Shown here piece by piece: positions 30,768 through 41,454 of a stretch of DNA of 64,000 bases. Each line of letters opens with the position of its first letter. Within the stretch, counting starts at the first letter, position 1. The stretch is from Eledone cirrhosa (Eukaryota; Mollusca; Cephalopoda; Octopoda; Eledonidae). The DNA is taken from positions 166,920,022-166,984,021 of the forward strand of contig OZ024743.1 of NCBI GenBank assembly GCA_964016885.1, given 5' to 3'. A program made the translations under genes and the position numbers. The notes below the pieces were generated by a model, which saw only the letters and a program-made list of their open reading frames with translations, searched no databases and had not been told where the DNA came from.

Positions 30768-33700
30768 ATCATCATCATCATCATCATCACCGTTTTACGT
30801 CCGTTCTTCCACGCTAGCATGGGTTAGACGGGTTGTCCTGTTGTGGGCAGTGTCTGGTCGGCTGACCATGCCTTGCTCATACAGGAACTGATCTGGCTTG
30901 ATTTCTACAGCTGGATGCCCTTCCTAACACCAACCTCATTTACAGTGAGTGCTGGGTGCTTTTTCGTGGCGCCTACACGTCCACTTTACAGTGTGGGCTG
31001 GGTGCTTTTTTGCCGTGGCACCTCCACGACCACCTTGCGGTGGGGGGTGTGGGGGCATATTGTTTATATGCTTCAGCATGTACCCATGGGAGGTCGGGTA
31101 CCCTGTATTACTGCGTGACGCCAGAAGTCACGGTCGTGTGTCATTGACTTTGAGAGGTGTAGTTGGGTAAGGTCGGCTTTTATCACCTCATCCCAAGTCA
31201 TCTTGGGTCTCCCCACTCCGTGGTTTCCATCAACTTCTAGTGCTCTGCACCTTTTTATGCAGCTGTCATCCTTCATACGCATCACATGTCCATACCAGCG
31301 TAACCGCCTCTCCTGCACGCAGCATTTGATTCCTCTTATGCTCAGTCTCTCTCTCAATTCCTTTATGCTTTGTCGTTCACGTATATTACTGTTACACATC
31401 CATCGGAGCATGCAGGCTTCGTTTCTCTCTAATCTACGTAAGTCTTCCACCTTCAGCGCCCAGGTCTCACTACCATGCAACATCGCTGTTCGGATACACG
31501 CATCATACAGTCTGCCTTTCATTCTGAGGGAGAAGCCTTTTGCAGCTAGCAGTGGTAGTAGTTCCCTAAACTTCTTCCATTCCGTTCTTACCCTAGTTAT
31601 TGTACTTTCTGAGCACCCACCTCTGTTGCTAATTCGGTCACCTAGGTAGCAGAAGCTGTCTACTGTTTCTACAGGGCCCTCCCAGAGATTGGTGGTACTT
31701 GTTTCCTGTGGCTGTTTGCTTGCTGTTTCAGCACAGCTGCTGCATGTGAATCCTACATTCTTAATTAAGCTTCCTGAGATCCCGCTACATCTCTTGTGTA
31801 CCCATTGTTTGCATTTGGGGCAGAGAATGGAGTTCCTACCTACACCTTTCCTACATACTGAGCAAGGCCATTTCCCTGAGGGGATCTGGGTTCTGTTTTC
31901 TCGTCTACTTATAAGGACCTTAGTCTTTGTCATGTTGACTTTGAGGCCCTTTCTCTCTAGTCCCTGCTTCCAGGTTTGGAATTTATTCTCTAGTTCTACC
32001 ATAGATTCAGCTATGAGTGCGAGGTCATCAGCATACAGGAGTTCCCATGGGCATCCGGTCTTAAACTCCTCCGTTATTGCCTGCAGGACTATGATGAACA
32101 GGAGAGGGCTAAGAACAGAGCCCTGGTGGACCCCAACCTGTACGCTAAATTCCTCGCTATACTCATTGCCAATCCTAACTTTGCTGACTGCTCCCCTATA
32201 CATGGCTTGTACCGCTTTCACAAGCCATTCATCTACTCCTAGTTTTCTAAGAGCCCACCAGATTACTGCACGTGGAACTCTGTCAAAGGCTTTTTCAAGG
32301 TCGACAAATGCCAAGTAGAGTGGCTTACTTTTAGCTAGGTACTTTTCCTGTAATTGCCTCACAAGGAAGAGGGCATCAGTGGTGCCTTTCCCTGGTACAA
32401 ACCCAAATTGCATCTCGTCTATATTCACCCGGTCCCTAATCAGCTGTGCTATAACTCTTTCTGTTACTTTCATGACCTGGTCCATCAACTTTATACCTCT
32501 ATAGTTTCCTCTATCTAGTGCATCGCCTTTACTTTTGTAGCAGTTGACAATGATGCTACTGCACCAATCTTTTGGTATGGCCCCCTCTAGTATTACCTGG
32601 TTAACGATACGTGTGGTTATAGTGTGACCTACAGACCCAGATGCCTTCAGCATCTCGGCAGCTATACCCGATGGACCGGTTGCCTTCCCTATCTTCATAT
32701 CTCTGATTGCCTTACTTACTACGCTGCCGCTGACTTGTACTGCTGGTCCCTCTATAGGGTCTACGTGGGGTAGGGTCTCTTCTTCCCATGCATTCTCCTC
32801 ATTTAGTAATCTATCATAATGACTCTTCCATGCATCTTTCTTCTCAGCACTTGTGAGGGCAAGCTCACCTTTATCATTCCGGATACACTTCTCTCCAATG
32901 ACATCACAACTATCTCTGACACACTGCCTCGCAATCTTGAATACCTCCTGTTTCTGGTCCTCACGTTGTAAAACATGCTTGAATTTTCTATCCTCTGCTT
33001 CCCTCCTAGCTAAGTATACTTGTTGCCTAGCTTCCCTCTTGGTCTCTATGTAATGTACCCTGCTCCCCCCGTTCTTCCATTCTTTCCATGCCTGTCTCTT
33101 GGCCTTGACTGCTTCATCTACCTTATTGTTCCACCACCAAGTCACTCTCCTCCTGCTTGAGGTCTTACTCCAGCCACAAACCTCATCCGTCGCCTCTAGT
33201 AAGTTATTTTTTAGGAACTCCCAGTTCTCTTCTACGTTAAATGTCTCTATCTGTTCTTCTTTACTGTCGTAGGCGTTGAGTAAAATATCTTTAAATCTGT
33301 TACTGGTTGAGGGGACTTTCAGCTTCCAGATCTTTCTTCTCCAGGTTGGCCTCTGTTTCGGGGCTCGTCTAGTTCTGACCGTGAGGTTGCTGACAACTAA
33401 GCTATGTTGGGATGTACATTCCTCACTAGGGAAGGCTTTTGTGTTTACGACCGTCCATCTGTCACGTCTTCTGATGAGGATAAAATCTAACTGACTAGAG
33501 TGCTCCCCTGATCTATAGGTGATCAGGTGGTTGTCGGGTTTTTTAAAGTTTGTGTTACATATCGACATGTCATTGGCGTCGCAGAATTCTAGAAGTCTGA
33601 ATCCTTCCTCATTCCTTGTGCCAACTCCATGGCCTCCATGTACTCTATTGAAGCCGTCGCAGTGTTTACCTACGTGTCCGTTAAAATCTCCTGCAATGAT

Positions 33701-34590
33701 TAGGAAGTCCTTGTCGTCTGTTAGAGCAGTAGTGTGTATTAGGGACTCGTAAAACCTATCCTTAAGTTCGTCTGGCAGCCCCGATTGGGGTGCGTAAGCT
33801 GATATTATTGTGGTAATTGTCTTATTCAGGACTAGTCTGAGTTTAATGATTCTTGCATTTACCCTGTACACTGAGATTACTTTATCTACCCACTTGTCAG
33901 CTAATAGTATACCTACACCACCCATCGTCATTTCCCACCCAGAAAAATTTGTAGCACTGGCTTTTTCCTACAAGGACTCTAGCAGACCCTCCTCTCCATC
34001 TAGTCTCTTGCACACAGCATACATCAACTTCCTTTCGCTCTAGCATTTCTACGATTTCTCCTGCTCTTCCTTTCATTGAGCCTACATTGATGGTACCAAC
34101 TCGGAGTTTTGGGCATTTGTCGACACTCGTAGGGGAGGGTCTCTGGGTTGGCGCTTCACGTGGGTGCTTGGTAGCTCGCAGATTCATATTTCATCTATTG
34201 ATTCAGAGTTGCTCGTGTATTCCCAGCTCATCCATCCATAACGGTGGGAAAATTGAGGGCTAGAAGAACAGTGGTGGTGGGGTAATGGCAGTGTGTGTTG
34301 GGATGCGCCAGAGGAGGAGAGAGTTAGTTAGGCAGGTAGTAGCAGCAGCAGTGGAAATGGCATGCTAGGTTTGATTGGTCGAATAGACTATGGTGGTGTG
34401 TGGGGGTGGGGGGGGGAGGGAAATTGTGAGGTAGGAACTGAGGGTCGCATGGTAAATATCCAAGTTAATACTACATCAGTAAAATTAACAATAATAACGT
34501 CATGAAAAACTACTAAGAGAAACCCTCGAAAATTTATCGCTAATACAGCAGGGAAAATTTAACGCTAATACAGCAGGGAACATCATAATA
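30768..34590 (-). mobile_element. LINE-B, near full-length RTE-like LINE
   Basis: Minus-strand order: 5' UTR (34590-34190, including two copies of a 27-bp unit ending in GCTGTATTAGCG near 34533-34587), one long ORF, a 3' UTR (31072-30800) with tail modules, and (GATGAT)n at 30790-30768. The total of about 3.8 kb suits an RTE-type element. It sits inside TA-rich DNA, so no target duplication can be defined. High integrity suggests recent insertion. Confidence 0.88.
31073..34187 (-). pseudogene. LINE-B endonuclease/reverse transcriptase, one frameshift
   Basis: N-terminus (34187-33930): LRVGTINVGSMKGRAGE and DVCCVQETRWRGG, then VGNDDG where five bases are missing relative to sister copies (near 33918). 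The remaining 952 codons are open. Residues counted in that frame: endonuclease IIAGDFNGHVG (78-88) and SSQLDFILI (145-153); basic linker 200-390; RT with GFVPGKGTTDALFL (510-523), AFVDLEKAFD (541-550), VGVHQGSVLSPLLF (599-612) and YADD (633-636). A C4HC3 finger spans 690-733 (Cys690, 693, 704, 707, His712, Cys715, 730, 733). C-terminal domain with RRLRWYGHVMRMKDD (875-889). It nicks DNA and copies its RNA at the target. All catalytic motifs are intact, so only the frameshift disables it. Confidence 0.9.
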
Positions 34591-34689
34591 AATATATATA
34601 TGTATATATTTAGACGTTTCGCGAAACTTCTTTCTACTCCCTTCTCTGTCCCCCTCATATATTGTATATATACCTGCAGATTCCTAGTC

Positions 34690-35760
34690 TATGTCGGTTT
34701 AACTTAAAATTCAATCTTTTCAATGTTATTCGATAATTCTGTCAGACCCTCGAAAACAATCTTCTACTTGTATTTAAACTCTGATTACTGTTATATGCTC
34801 GTTTAATTATGGCTGAATTTCTAGGATTATATTATAAAATAACCTTCTCGTTAACTCCTGCAGATCCCCGCCCGCACTCGCCGCCATTATTATTTGGTCC
34901 AATCATAATTCAGCGGCTTATAATATGTTTCTCTTACCAATCTCTTTCACAAAACCACCGCCTCGGCTATCACTTCTTAAGTTTAGACCTAGTTGCTTTT
35001 CGATATGCTCGATGGACTATGGAATTCTGGAGAGTGAAAAATCAGGACATTCAATGACAAAGATAAAGATAAATTTAGCTCATGTTGCCGGACGAGAATG
35101 CGAGGACTCCTCTTTATTTCGGTCGCGGATGGCTAACATAACCCCATCTTCCTCACCCCTCCCTGCACCTCATCCTTCCCACTCACCAAATGCAATCCAA
35201 AACTTCAGAGTTGGTACCATGAATGTAGACACCTTAAAAGGTTGCTCTAACGAGGTTAGCAGAAAAATAGGTAGATAAGGTAATAGACGTAAATAGAGTG
35301 AATGACAGAATAATTAAAATAAGACTAATCCTAAATAGAACTACTGTGACAATAATATCCGCTTATGCACCCCAATCTGGTCTACTTGACGTTATAAAGG
35401 ACAGGTTCTATGAGTCGCTAATGCACACTACCTCCCAAATAACCGACAGCGACTACTGAATTATTGCCGGCGACCTAAACAGTCATGTGAGACAACATAG
35501 TGATGGCTATGATGGAATCCATGGAGGCTATGGGTTTGGAAATAGAAATGAGGAAGGCTTCATAATCCTGGAATTTTGTGATGCTAATAACCGACAGTGA
35601 CTACATAATTATTGCTGGCGACCTAAATGATCACGTTGGACAACATTGTGACGGCTATGACAGAATCCATGGAGGCTATGGGTTTGGTACTAGAAATAAG
35701 AAAGGTTCCAGAATCCTGGAATTCTGTGATGCTAATAACCTAACTATCTGTAACACAAAC
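34690..35760 (+). mobile_element. LINE-A copy interrupted by LINE-2, 5' part
   Basis: 5' UTR-like DNA (34690-35010) is followed by a start-like region (35020-35275: FRVGTMNVDTLKGCSNEV). A deletion of roughly 190 bp removes the ETRW and GNDDG blocks. Endonuclease blocks follow (35350-35760), of which the part IIAGDLNDHVG...RILEFCDANN is present twice. It ends at ICNTN, where LINE-2 is inserted; the protein continues at 41455. Confidence 0.8.
35441..35739 (+). repeat. Tandem duplication of about 150 bp in the endonuclease
   Basis: The two copies (35441-35590 and 35591-35739) encode the same block. The first has the stop in 'tactgaatta' and SHVRQHSDGYDG as in the other copy at 27940-28085. The second is closer to the intact form (DHVGQHCDGYDR). 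Confidence 0.75.
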
Positions 35761-36191
35761 AGATCTAGCTGTCGTCTGTTCTACAGTGTGGATGTCATTC
35801 ACTTCGCGCAGAAGTTTTGTTCAAATTTATTGCGGAAATTTTGTGAGTTCAAATTTAATTTTGATACTATTGTGTAGCTTGACCCCCCGTCTGAACTGTC
35901 AGGCGGTGGGTCAGCTCATCTTTACCCCTCCTAGAGGTGAAAAACCTATTTTAAAAAATTTTGTGGCAAAAAAAGTTCAATCGTCTGACAGAAATGTTAA
36001 ACGAAGCGAACGAAAATAGTGGTGGGGGGGACAGCGGTAAGAGTTGTAAGCTCGCACGCTTTAGTCCCCCCTTCCTTCCCAACTAACGTCATAGAGAAGG
36101 AAGGAAAAATTAAAATAAAAACAGACGAATCTGTGGAGAAAAAAAATGATGAAAACACAAATCTGGACATGGATTCCAACAAGGAATAAAA

Positions 36192-37556
36192 TTGCATGAC
36201 AATACTAACACCACAAACAAAGACACAACAAACACAAAAATAACATTTGAAAATAACACCATAACAGAAAGCAAAGCAGACGACAGAGTCAAGATTTCAT
36301 TTGCACAAACAACAAAGAAATCTTTGACATATGTAGCCGAAAATATTTCAGATGTGGCACGAAGAATCACAGACGCCAAACAATACATAAGTGAAGGAGA
36401 GAATGGTATTTTATTGGTAAAAATGCCTCAAGAACTCACCAAAGACATTGAAAGTCGAACGGTCGTGTTCCGCACCATTAACAACACTTCAAAAAAACCT
36501 GAACAGCCTTCTCAAGCAGATATCAAAACAGTACTCACAGAAGTACTTAATGAAACCACTTTCATAAGAAAAGACAGACTGTATGGAAGCCTAGCAATTA
36601 TCATGAAGAACGAATCGGCGGCAAGAAAATGTGCTTTGTCACCGATTCGTTCGAAAAATTTTACCTTTTATCCATCTTATATGGGTAAAAGAACTCAACG
36701 CATATGGCTGAATGCAATGATGCCAGATGTGGACTACTGCTGGCTCATAGCTGGCTTCATCGATCCAGTGAATGACAACGTGATTTCCATTGGGAAAACC
36801 ACAGGCAATGCGTTCAGTGGAACAGGAATAGAGCTGGTAGTGCAAATGAAGCCTGAACGCATCGCCCAAATACCCGACAGAATCCTATTAGAGGGCCACG
36901 GGTATATAAACATTAGCGTGGAGGGGAGAAGGCCGTCCTGTCATATCTGTGCAGGCAGAGGACACCTGAAGGCCGCTTGTCCCCAACTCAACAAAAAGAA
37001 AACCCTGCTACCAACACCAGCTCCACCACCACAACAGATAAACAAATAACAAAACTCAGTCCCACCCAACCCGTCCCTCAGTAAAACTACACCACCACCA
37101 CAACACAAACAGTCACAACACATTACCCCAAAACAAAATACAGGCCCACCCAACCCCTCACTCAATAAAACAACACAACCACCGCAGACACAACACACAA
37201 CACAGTCTAACATAGTGACATCCATCTCCCCCACAAAGAAAACCAACACGGAAACATTACCAGCAAACATACCTCTTCCCTCCAACACTGAAGATAACCC
37301 AACGAATTCGGAGGAAGAAACGGAGTCCTTCAGACAGATTAAAAGGAAAAAAAGAAAACATGTGCAAAACACACAAGGCCAAACAACCCCCACCCAAATC
37401 TCAACACAATCCAACAAAACAGAAAACACCCCTCCAGCAACAAACAAAACCAAACCTGCCCCTCCCCTCTTCGAAACACTCACACCATCCGAGAAAAAGA
37501 CATTACACTATACTTACATCAACAGAAACAATAATAAATTAAATGAACTCATATAA
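36192..37556 (+). pseudogene. LINE-2 ORF1 (RNA-binding, CCHC knuckle)
   Basis: 285 codons to an in-frame TAA at 37047, then 169 more open codons in the same frame to 37553. The stop is therefore probably a single nonsense mutation. Blocks: KKSLTYVAENISDVARRI, an RRM-like central region (RLYGSLAIIMKNESAARKC), and a CCHC zinc knuckle CHICAGRGHLKAAC near 36940-36980. A Pro/Thr/Gln-rich tail follows. The likely true start is ATG at 35992, cut off by frameshifts near a G run at 36024. Its role would be packaging the element RNA. 37565-37804 is a further Pro-rich frame that may be a shifted end of ORF1. Confidence 0.7.
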
Positions 37557-37840
37557 AGATCCCAATGAACCTCTACCAAAAACTAAAAAAGGATTTTAAG
37601 GAGGACGTAGGACCACCCTCTGTCAAACCCATAAACCGCGTCCTACTAAAAAGCTTTCCCCCTCCCCTTCCCCTCCCCAACACAACTCCAAACACCCCAA
37701 CCCCACCACACACTGACGACCCCACACCACCACAAGACACCCCTTCACCCAACACCCCCGACCCCATGGAAGTCGTGCGACCCGAACCCCGGGAAGCGGA
37801 AAGGTAGGTCTCTACACTCTCCTTTGGCTCTGCTGCCCAC

Positions 37841-40800
37841 ATGGATGTGTTAAGAGTAGGATGTTTAAATGCACGTGGCCTGGGCTCAACTTGGAAGCAA
37901 GCAAAGCTTCTAAATGACCTCAGGTCATGTGGTATAAATGTAATGATTATCTGTGAGATTCGGATCAGCGTCGTGCGGCAGCTGGCCCCTACCTTCGATG
38001 ACTTTGAGGTGCATGCATCTCTCTGTCAACCTGGAGGTGGGGGTGGGGTTGTCGTACTGCTGCAAAAACACCTGGGTCTTGCCGTACAGGTTGTGCACTC
38101 GGACCCGGAGGGTCGTTTGTTGGTGCTAGACGTTGGTAGTAGTGAAGGTGCGGCCTTAAGACTGGTCGCCGTCTACTCCCCTTTCGGAGCTGAACGGCCC
38201 AACTTCTTCCAGCGTTTAGAGACTTTTCTGGGAACGTCGCGTTCCCTGCTTCTAGCGGGGGATTGGAATGACATCCTAGATGCACGTTGGGACTATGCAG
38301 GAGCATGTCCTAATAGAGGGGGGTGTAACAGCCTCAAGGGGTTACTCGACCGTTTTAACTTGGTCGATAGATATCGACTAGATTTTCCAACTGTGCCCAC
38401 CTGGACTTGGAGAAACCACAGTGGTCAATCTAGATCGTACTTAGATAGATTCTTAGTTAGAAGTAAGGATAGGGACATATTAAGCTGTCCAGAAATGCGC
38501 ACGGTTGGCTACATGGATCACAAATTAGTGACCTGCGTAGTCAATCTCGAGAAAACACATAAACAGGGTCCCGGTTACTGGAAACTTAATTTGTCTTTAC
38601 CGGCAAAAGAGACTTACAGAAACCGGATTAGCAGATTAGTTAAGGAGAGGTTGACGGGTGCAATCGTCAACAACCGATGGTGGGCATCTCTCAAAAGAGA
38701 GATTAAAACAGAATCAATAAGTTATAGCAAGATGTTAGCTGCCGATAGAAATAGAAACGAGAAAGAATTAACAGGTAAATTAGAAGAGGCAATCAAGAGC
38801 GAAGATGTGGCCAGAGTGCTGGCATCGAGGACGGCCTTGAACCAGTTTTTCGATGCAAAGCACGAAGGCTGCGTCATTCGAAGTAAAATACGTGCTCTAG
38901 GTAATGAGGGGGCCAAAGCCGTTGGCTGGGCCCGCGTGACAGAAGCTAAGAGTGGAAATCGATCCACCATCCGGTCGTTGCAAGACGAAGATGGACGGGT
39001 GATCCGGGAGCCTAAGCAGATGTGCGAGGCCTTTCAAAGGCACTTTGCCCGATTGTTCGGGGGAGGCGAGGGTCCGGGCGGGGGCGTGGATTTCGGTCCA
39101 TACCTCGACGGCCTGCCGCGTCTCTCGAGCAAAGAGGCAGAGTCCTGCGAGGGACCAATCTCGGCTGATGAGATCGGAGATGCGCTGAGCCAATGCAGCA
39201 GACGCAAATCTCCAGGTCTCGATGGTATACCTTATGAACTTTATTTAGCAATGCCGGTCTTCTTCTCCGAACTCCTCGAAGCGGTCTACTGCAATTGGCA
39301 GCAGAACGGGAGAATTCCTTGTTCTGTAGCCAAAGGCGTAGTCACGCTGGTGAGGAAGGACGAGAACAAGGGAGATAGTATAAATAATTTTCGGCCCATA
39401 ACCCTGCTAAACACAGAGTTAAAGATTTTGGCCAAGGTGTTAGCAAAGAGGTTGGCGCTTGTCGTGGGTGGCCTGGTGGGAGATGCGCAGACATGTGCTA
39501 TCCCATCCAGGTCCATTCACGATAACCTCCACCTCATGCGATACATCATAGAGAGGGTTGGCAACAAACCCGGCTTCGATGGGGCCCTGATCAACTTGGA
39601 TCAGTCTAAGGCCTTCGATAGGTTCGACCATGGTTACCTGGATGCGGTGCTAGCGGCGGCTGGGTTTGGTCCTGTTCTAGGATCAAGGTGAACGGCTACC
39701 TTTCGAAGCCGTTCGAAATCACACGATCCATTCGACAGGGGTGCCCTCTCTCCTCCCTTCTGTACGTATTGACTCTCGAGCCTTTACTGAGGAAGTAGGA
39801 GTTGTTGCAGGGCATCCCCCTGGAACCAGGATTGAGCAAAGCGGTGTCGGCCTACGCCGATGACGTAACAGTAATGGTATCGACCGACTCGGAGATCGAG
39901 GCGATCGGTACCTTACTGGAGGATTACGAAAGGTTGTCAGGAGCGAAACTGAACCGGGAAAAATCCATCGGGCTGCAACTCGGAACGTGGAGAGGCAGAC
40001 CGATGCCTCCCGACGGTGTCGTCGGACACTGGACGGAGGGCCCGGTAAAGTTGCTTGGGGTCTGGTTTGGACCGGACCTCCAGGTGGAAAAGAACTGGAA
40101 CGAGGTTACGAACAAGGTGTTTGCACTAACCCAGAAATGGGCCAAGTGTAAGCTGTCCCTAAAAGGCCGGGCGGAGGTGGCGAACATTTACATAGCGTCC
40201 GTCACTTACTACCGCCTGACTGTCGTGCCTTGCCCTAAGGAAACACTCACCACCATGGAACGCATGCTCTTCCAATTTCTTTGGAAGAAGCGCCCTCCTA
40301 TGGTGAGAAGATCCATCTGCTGCCAACAACGTTCGAAAGGAGGGCTGGGGATGCCGTGGTTGATGATGCGTAGGCACGCATTAAGGCTACGGCACCTACA
40401 GGTATTCCTCACTGGTCAACCGGTGTGGGCTCTGTTCGTGAAACGAGCCTTTCCGAGACTCGTCTCGCTCACCGAGCTACAGTCCTGGGTCAAGCAAAGA
40501 TCCAGAAAACTGGGAGACTGGCACACTGAGTGTGCTCAGGCGCTCAGGGCTCTCTGGCAAGCGGGCCAGGCCATCGGTGGAGAATCCACCTCATCATTCT
40601 ATAGAGGGCTGGTGGCTAGCAGGGGCGATGACACCCTTGGAGAGTCGCTAGACATGGAGGAAGACGAACTGGCCAGCCTGTTCGGTAGGATTTTCGGCCC
40701 AGGACCAATGGACAACTTCCAGAAGTCACTGGCCTGGCAGTGCTACCGAGGGGCTCTACCCGTTCGAGAGAGGCTCTACAGACACGGGCGCCTGGGCAGG

Positions 40801-41235
40801 GATCCCTCAAAAAAGATTTGCCCTCGATGCGTGCGTCACGAAGAAACCGTTGCGCACGCATTGGTGCAATGTCCGGGCATGGCTGATCTGTGGGGCTACG
40901 CCGAACGACTGGTGTCGCGGGTGGCGCCGATTCAATTGACCGCCGAGTCCGTGATGACAATCAAGCCGCCTCCCCTCTTCACAAAGGAAGCAAAGGCGGT
41001 TTTTCTGTGCGTAATAGCCATGTTGAAAGAGGTTGTTTGGTGGACACGATTGAAAGGTCTGAGGTCAGGCAACTTCCTCTCTGGCCAGAGTCTGGTCTAC
41101 TTCTTCCGATATCACTTCGGAAGAAGGATAAGAATGGAGAGAGAGGTGTTTGGCCACAGGCAGTTTTATGAAAGGTGGGTGATAGTGGCTAGAATGGCTC
41201 ATGTAAATGGGCCTCCTCTGTATACCATCCTGTAG
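37841..41235 (+). pseudogene. LINE-2 ORF2 endonuclease/reverse transcriptase
   Basis: First frame (37841-39688): endonuclease LRVGCLNARGLGS, LLAGDWNDIL (137-146), SRSYLDRFLV and MDHKLV (225-230); RT with SPGLDGIPYELY, NNFRPITLLNTELKILAKVL, PSRSIHDNLHLMRYI and motif A INLDQSKAFDR. A deletion and frameshift lie near 39675. VNGYLSKPFEITRSIRQGCP follows in another frame, a TAG stands at 39798, and the second frame (39802-41232) starts with AYADDVTVMV and LLGVWFG. A zinc finger CPRCVRHEETVAHALVQC (C-x2-C-x8-H-x4-C) is at 40828-40881. The two breaks between motifs A and C disable the enzyme. Confidence 0.88.
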
Positions 41236-41454
41236 GTAAAGAAGTAAAGGAGAGGGGAGCACCTTCTCCATGTGCTCCCCGGGCAAAGGATTGCACACTT
41301 TTTCGGGGGTGTGTGCAACCCCCATCACGTCCCTTCCCTTTTGAGGTTATTTTCGATTATTTTCATGTTATACCCTTTTTACTCGATTGTATGTAAACTA
41401 CCCCCTTTGTATTTGTCCCTTCTTTTTATGCCTTTATGGTAAATAAAGAAATAT

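Larger units (their letters stand above)
35761..41454 (+). mobile_element. LINE-2, complete Tx1/L1-clade LINE
   Basis: The insertion is flanked by the identical 15-bp ATCTGTAACACAAAC (35746-35760 and 41455-41469), its target duplication, inside LINE-A. Order: 5' UTR (35761-35990), ORF1 with a zinc knuckle, ORF2 with endonuclease, RT and C-terminal zinc finger, 3' UTR with AATAAA near the end (41441). The 5.7-kb length, two-ORF layout and RT sequence place it near Tx1 in the L1 group. Both ORFs carry lesions. Confidence 0.9.

Noticed and set aside
30155..30891. Tyr/Ile-rich frames of 91-130 codons
   Set aside because: They are translations of TA/TATG microsatellite.
36941..37483. 180-codon minus-strand frame rich in Gly, Val and Cys
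   Set aside because: It is the shadow of the Pro/Thr-rich LINE-2 ORF1.
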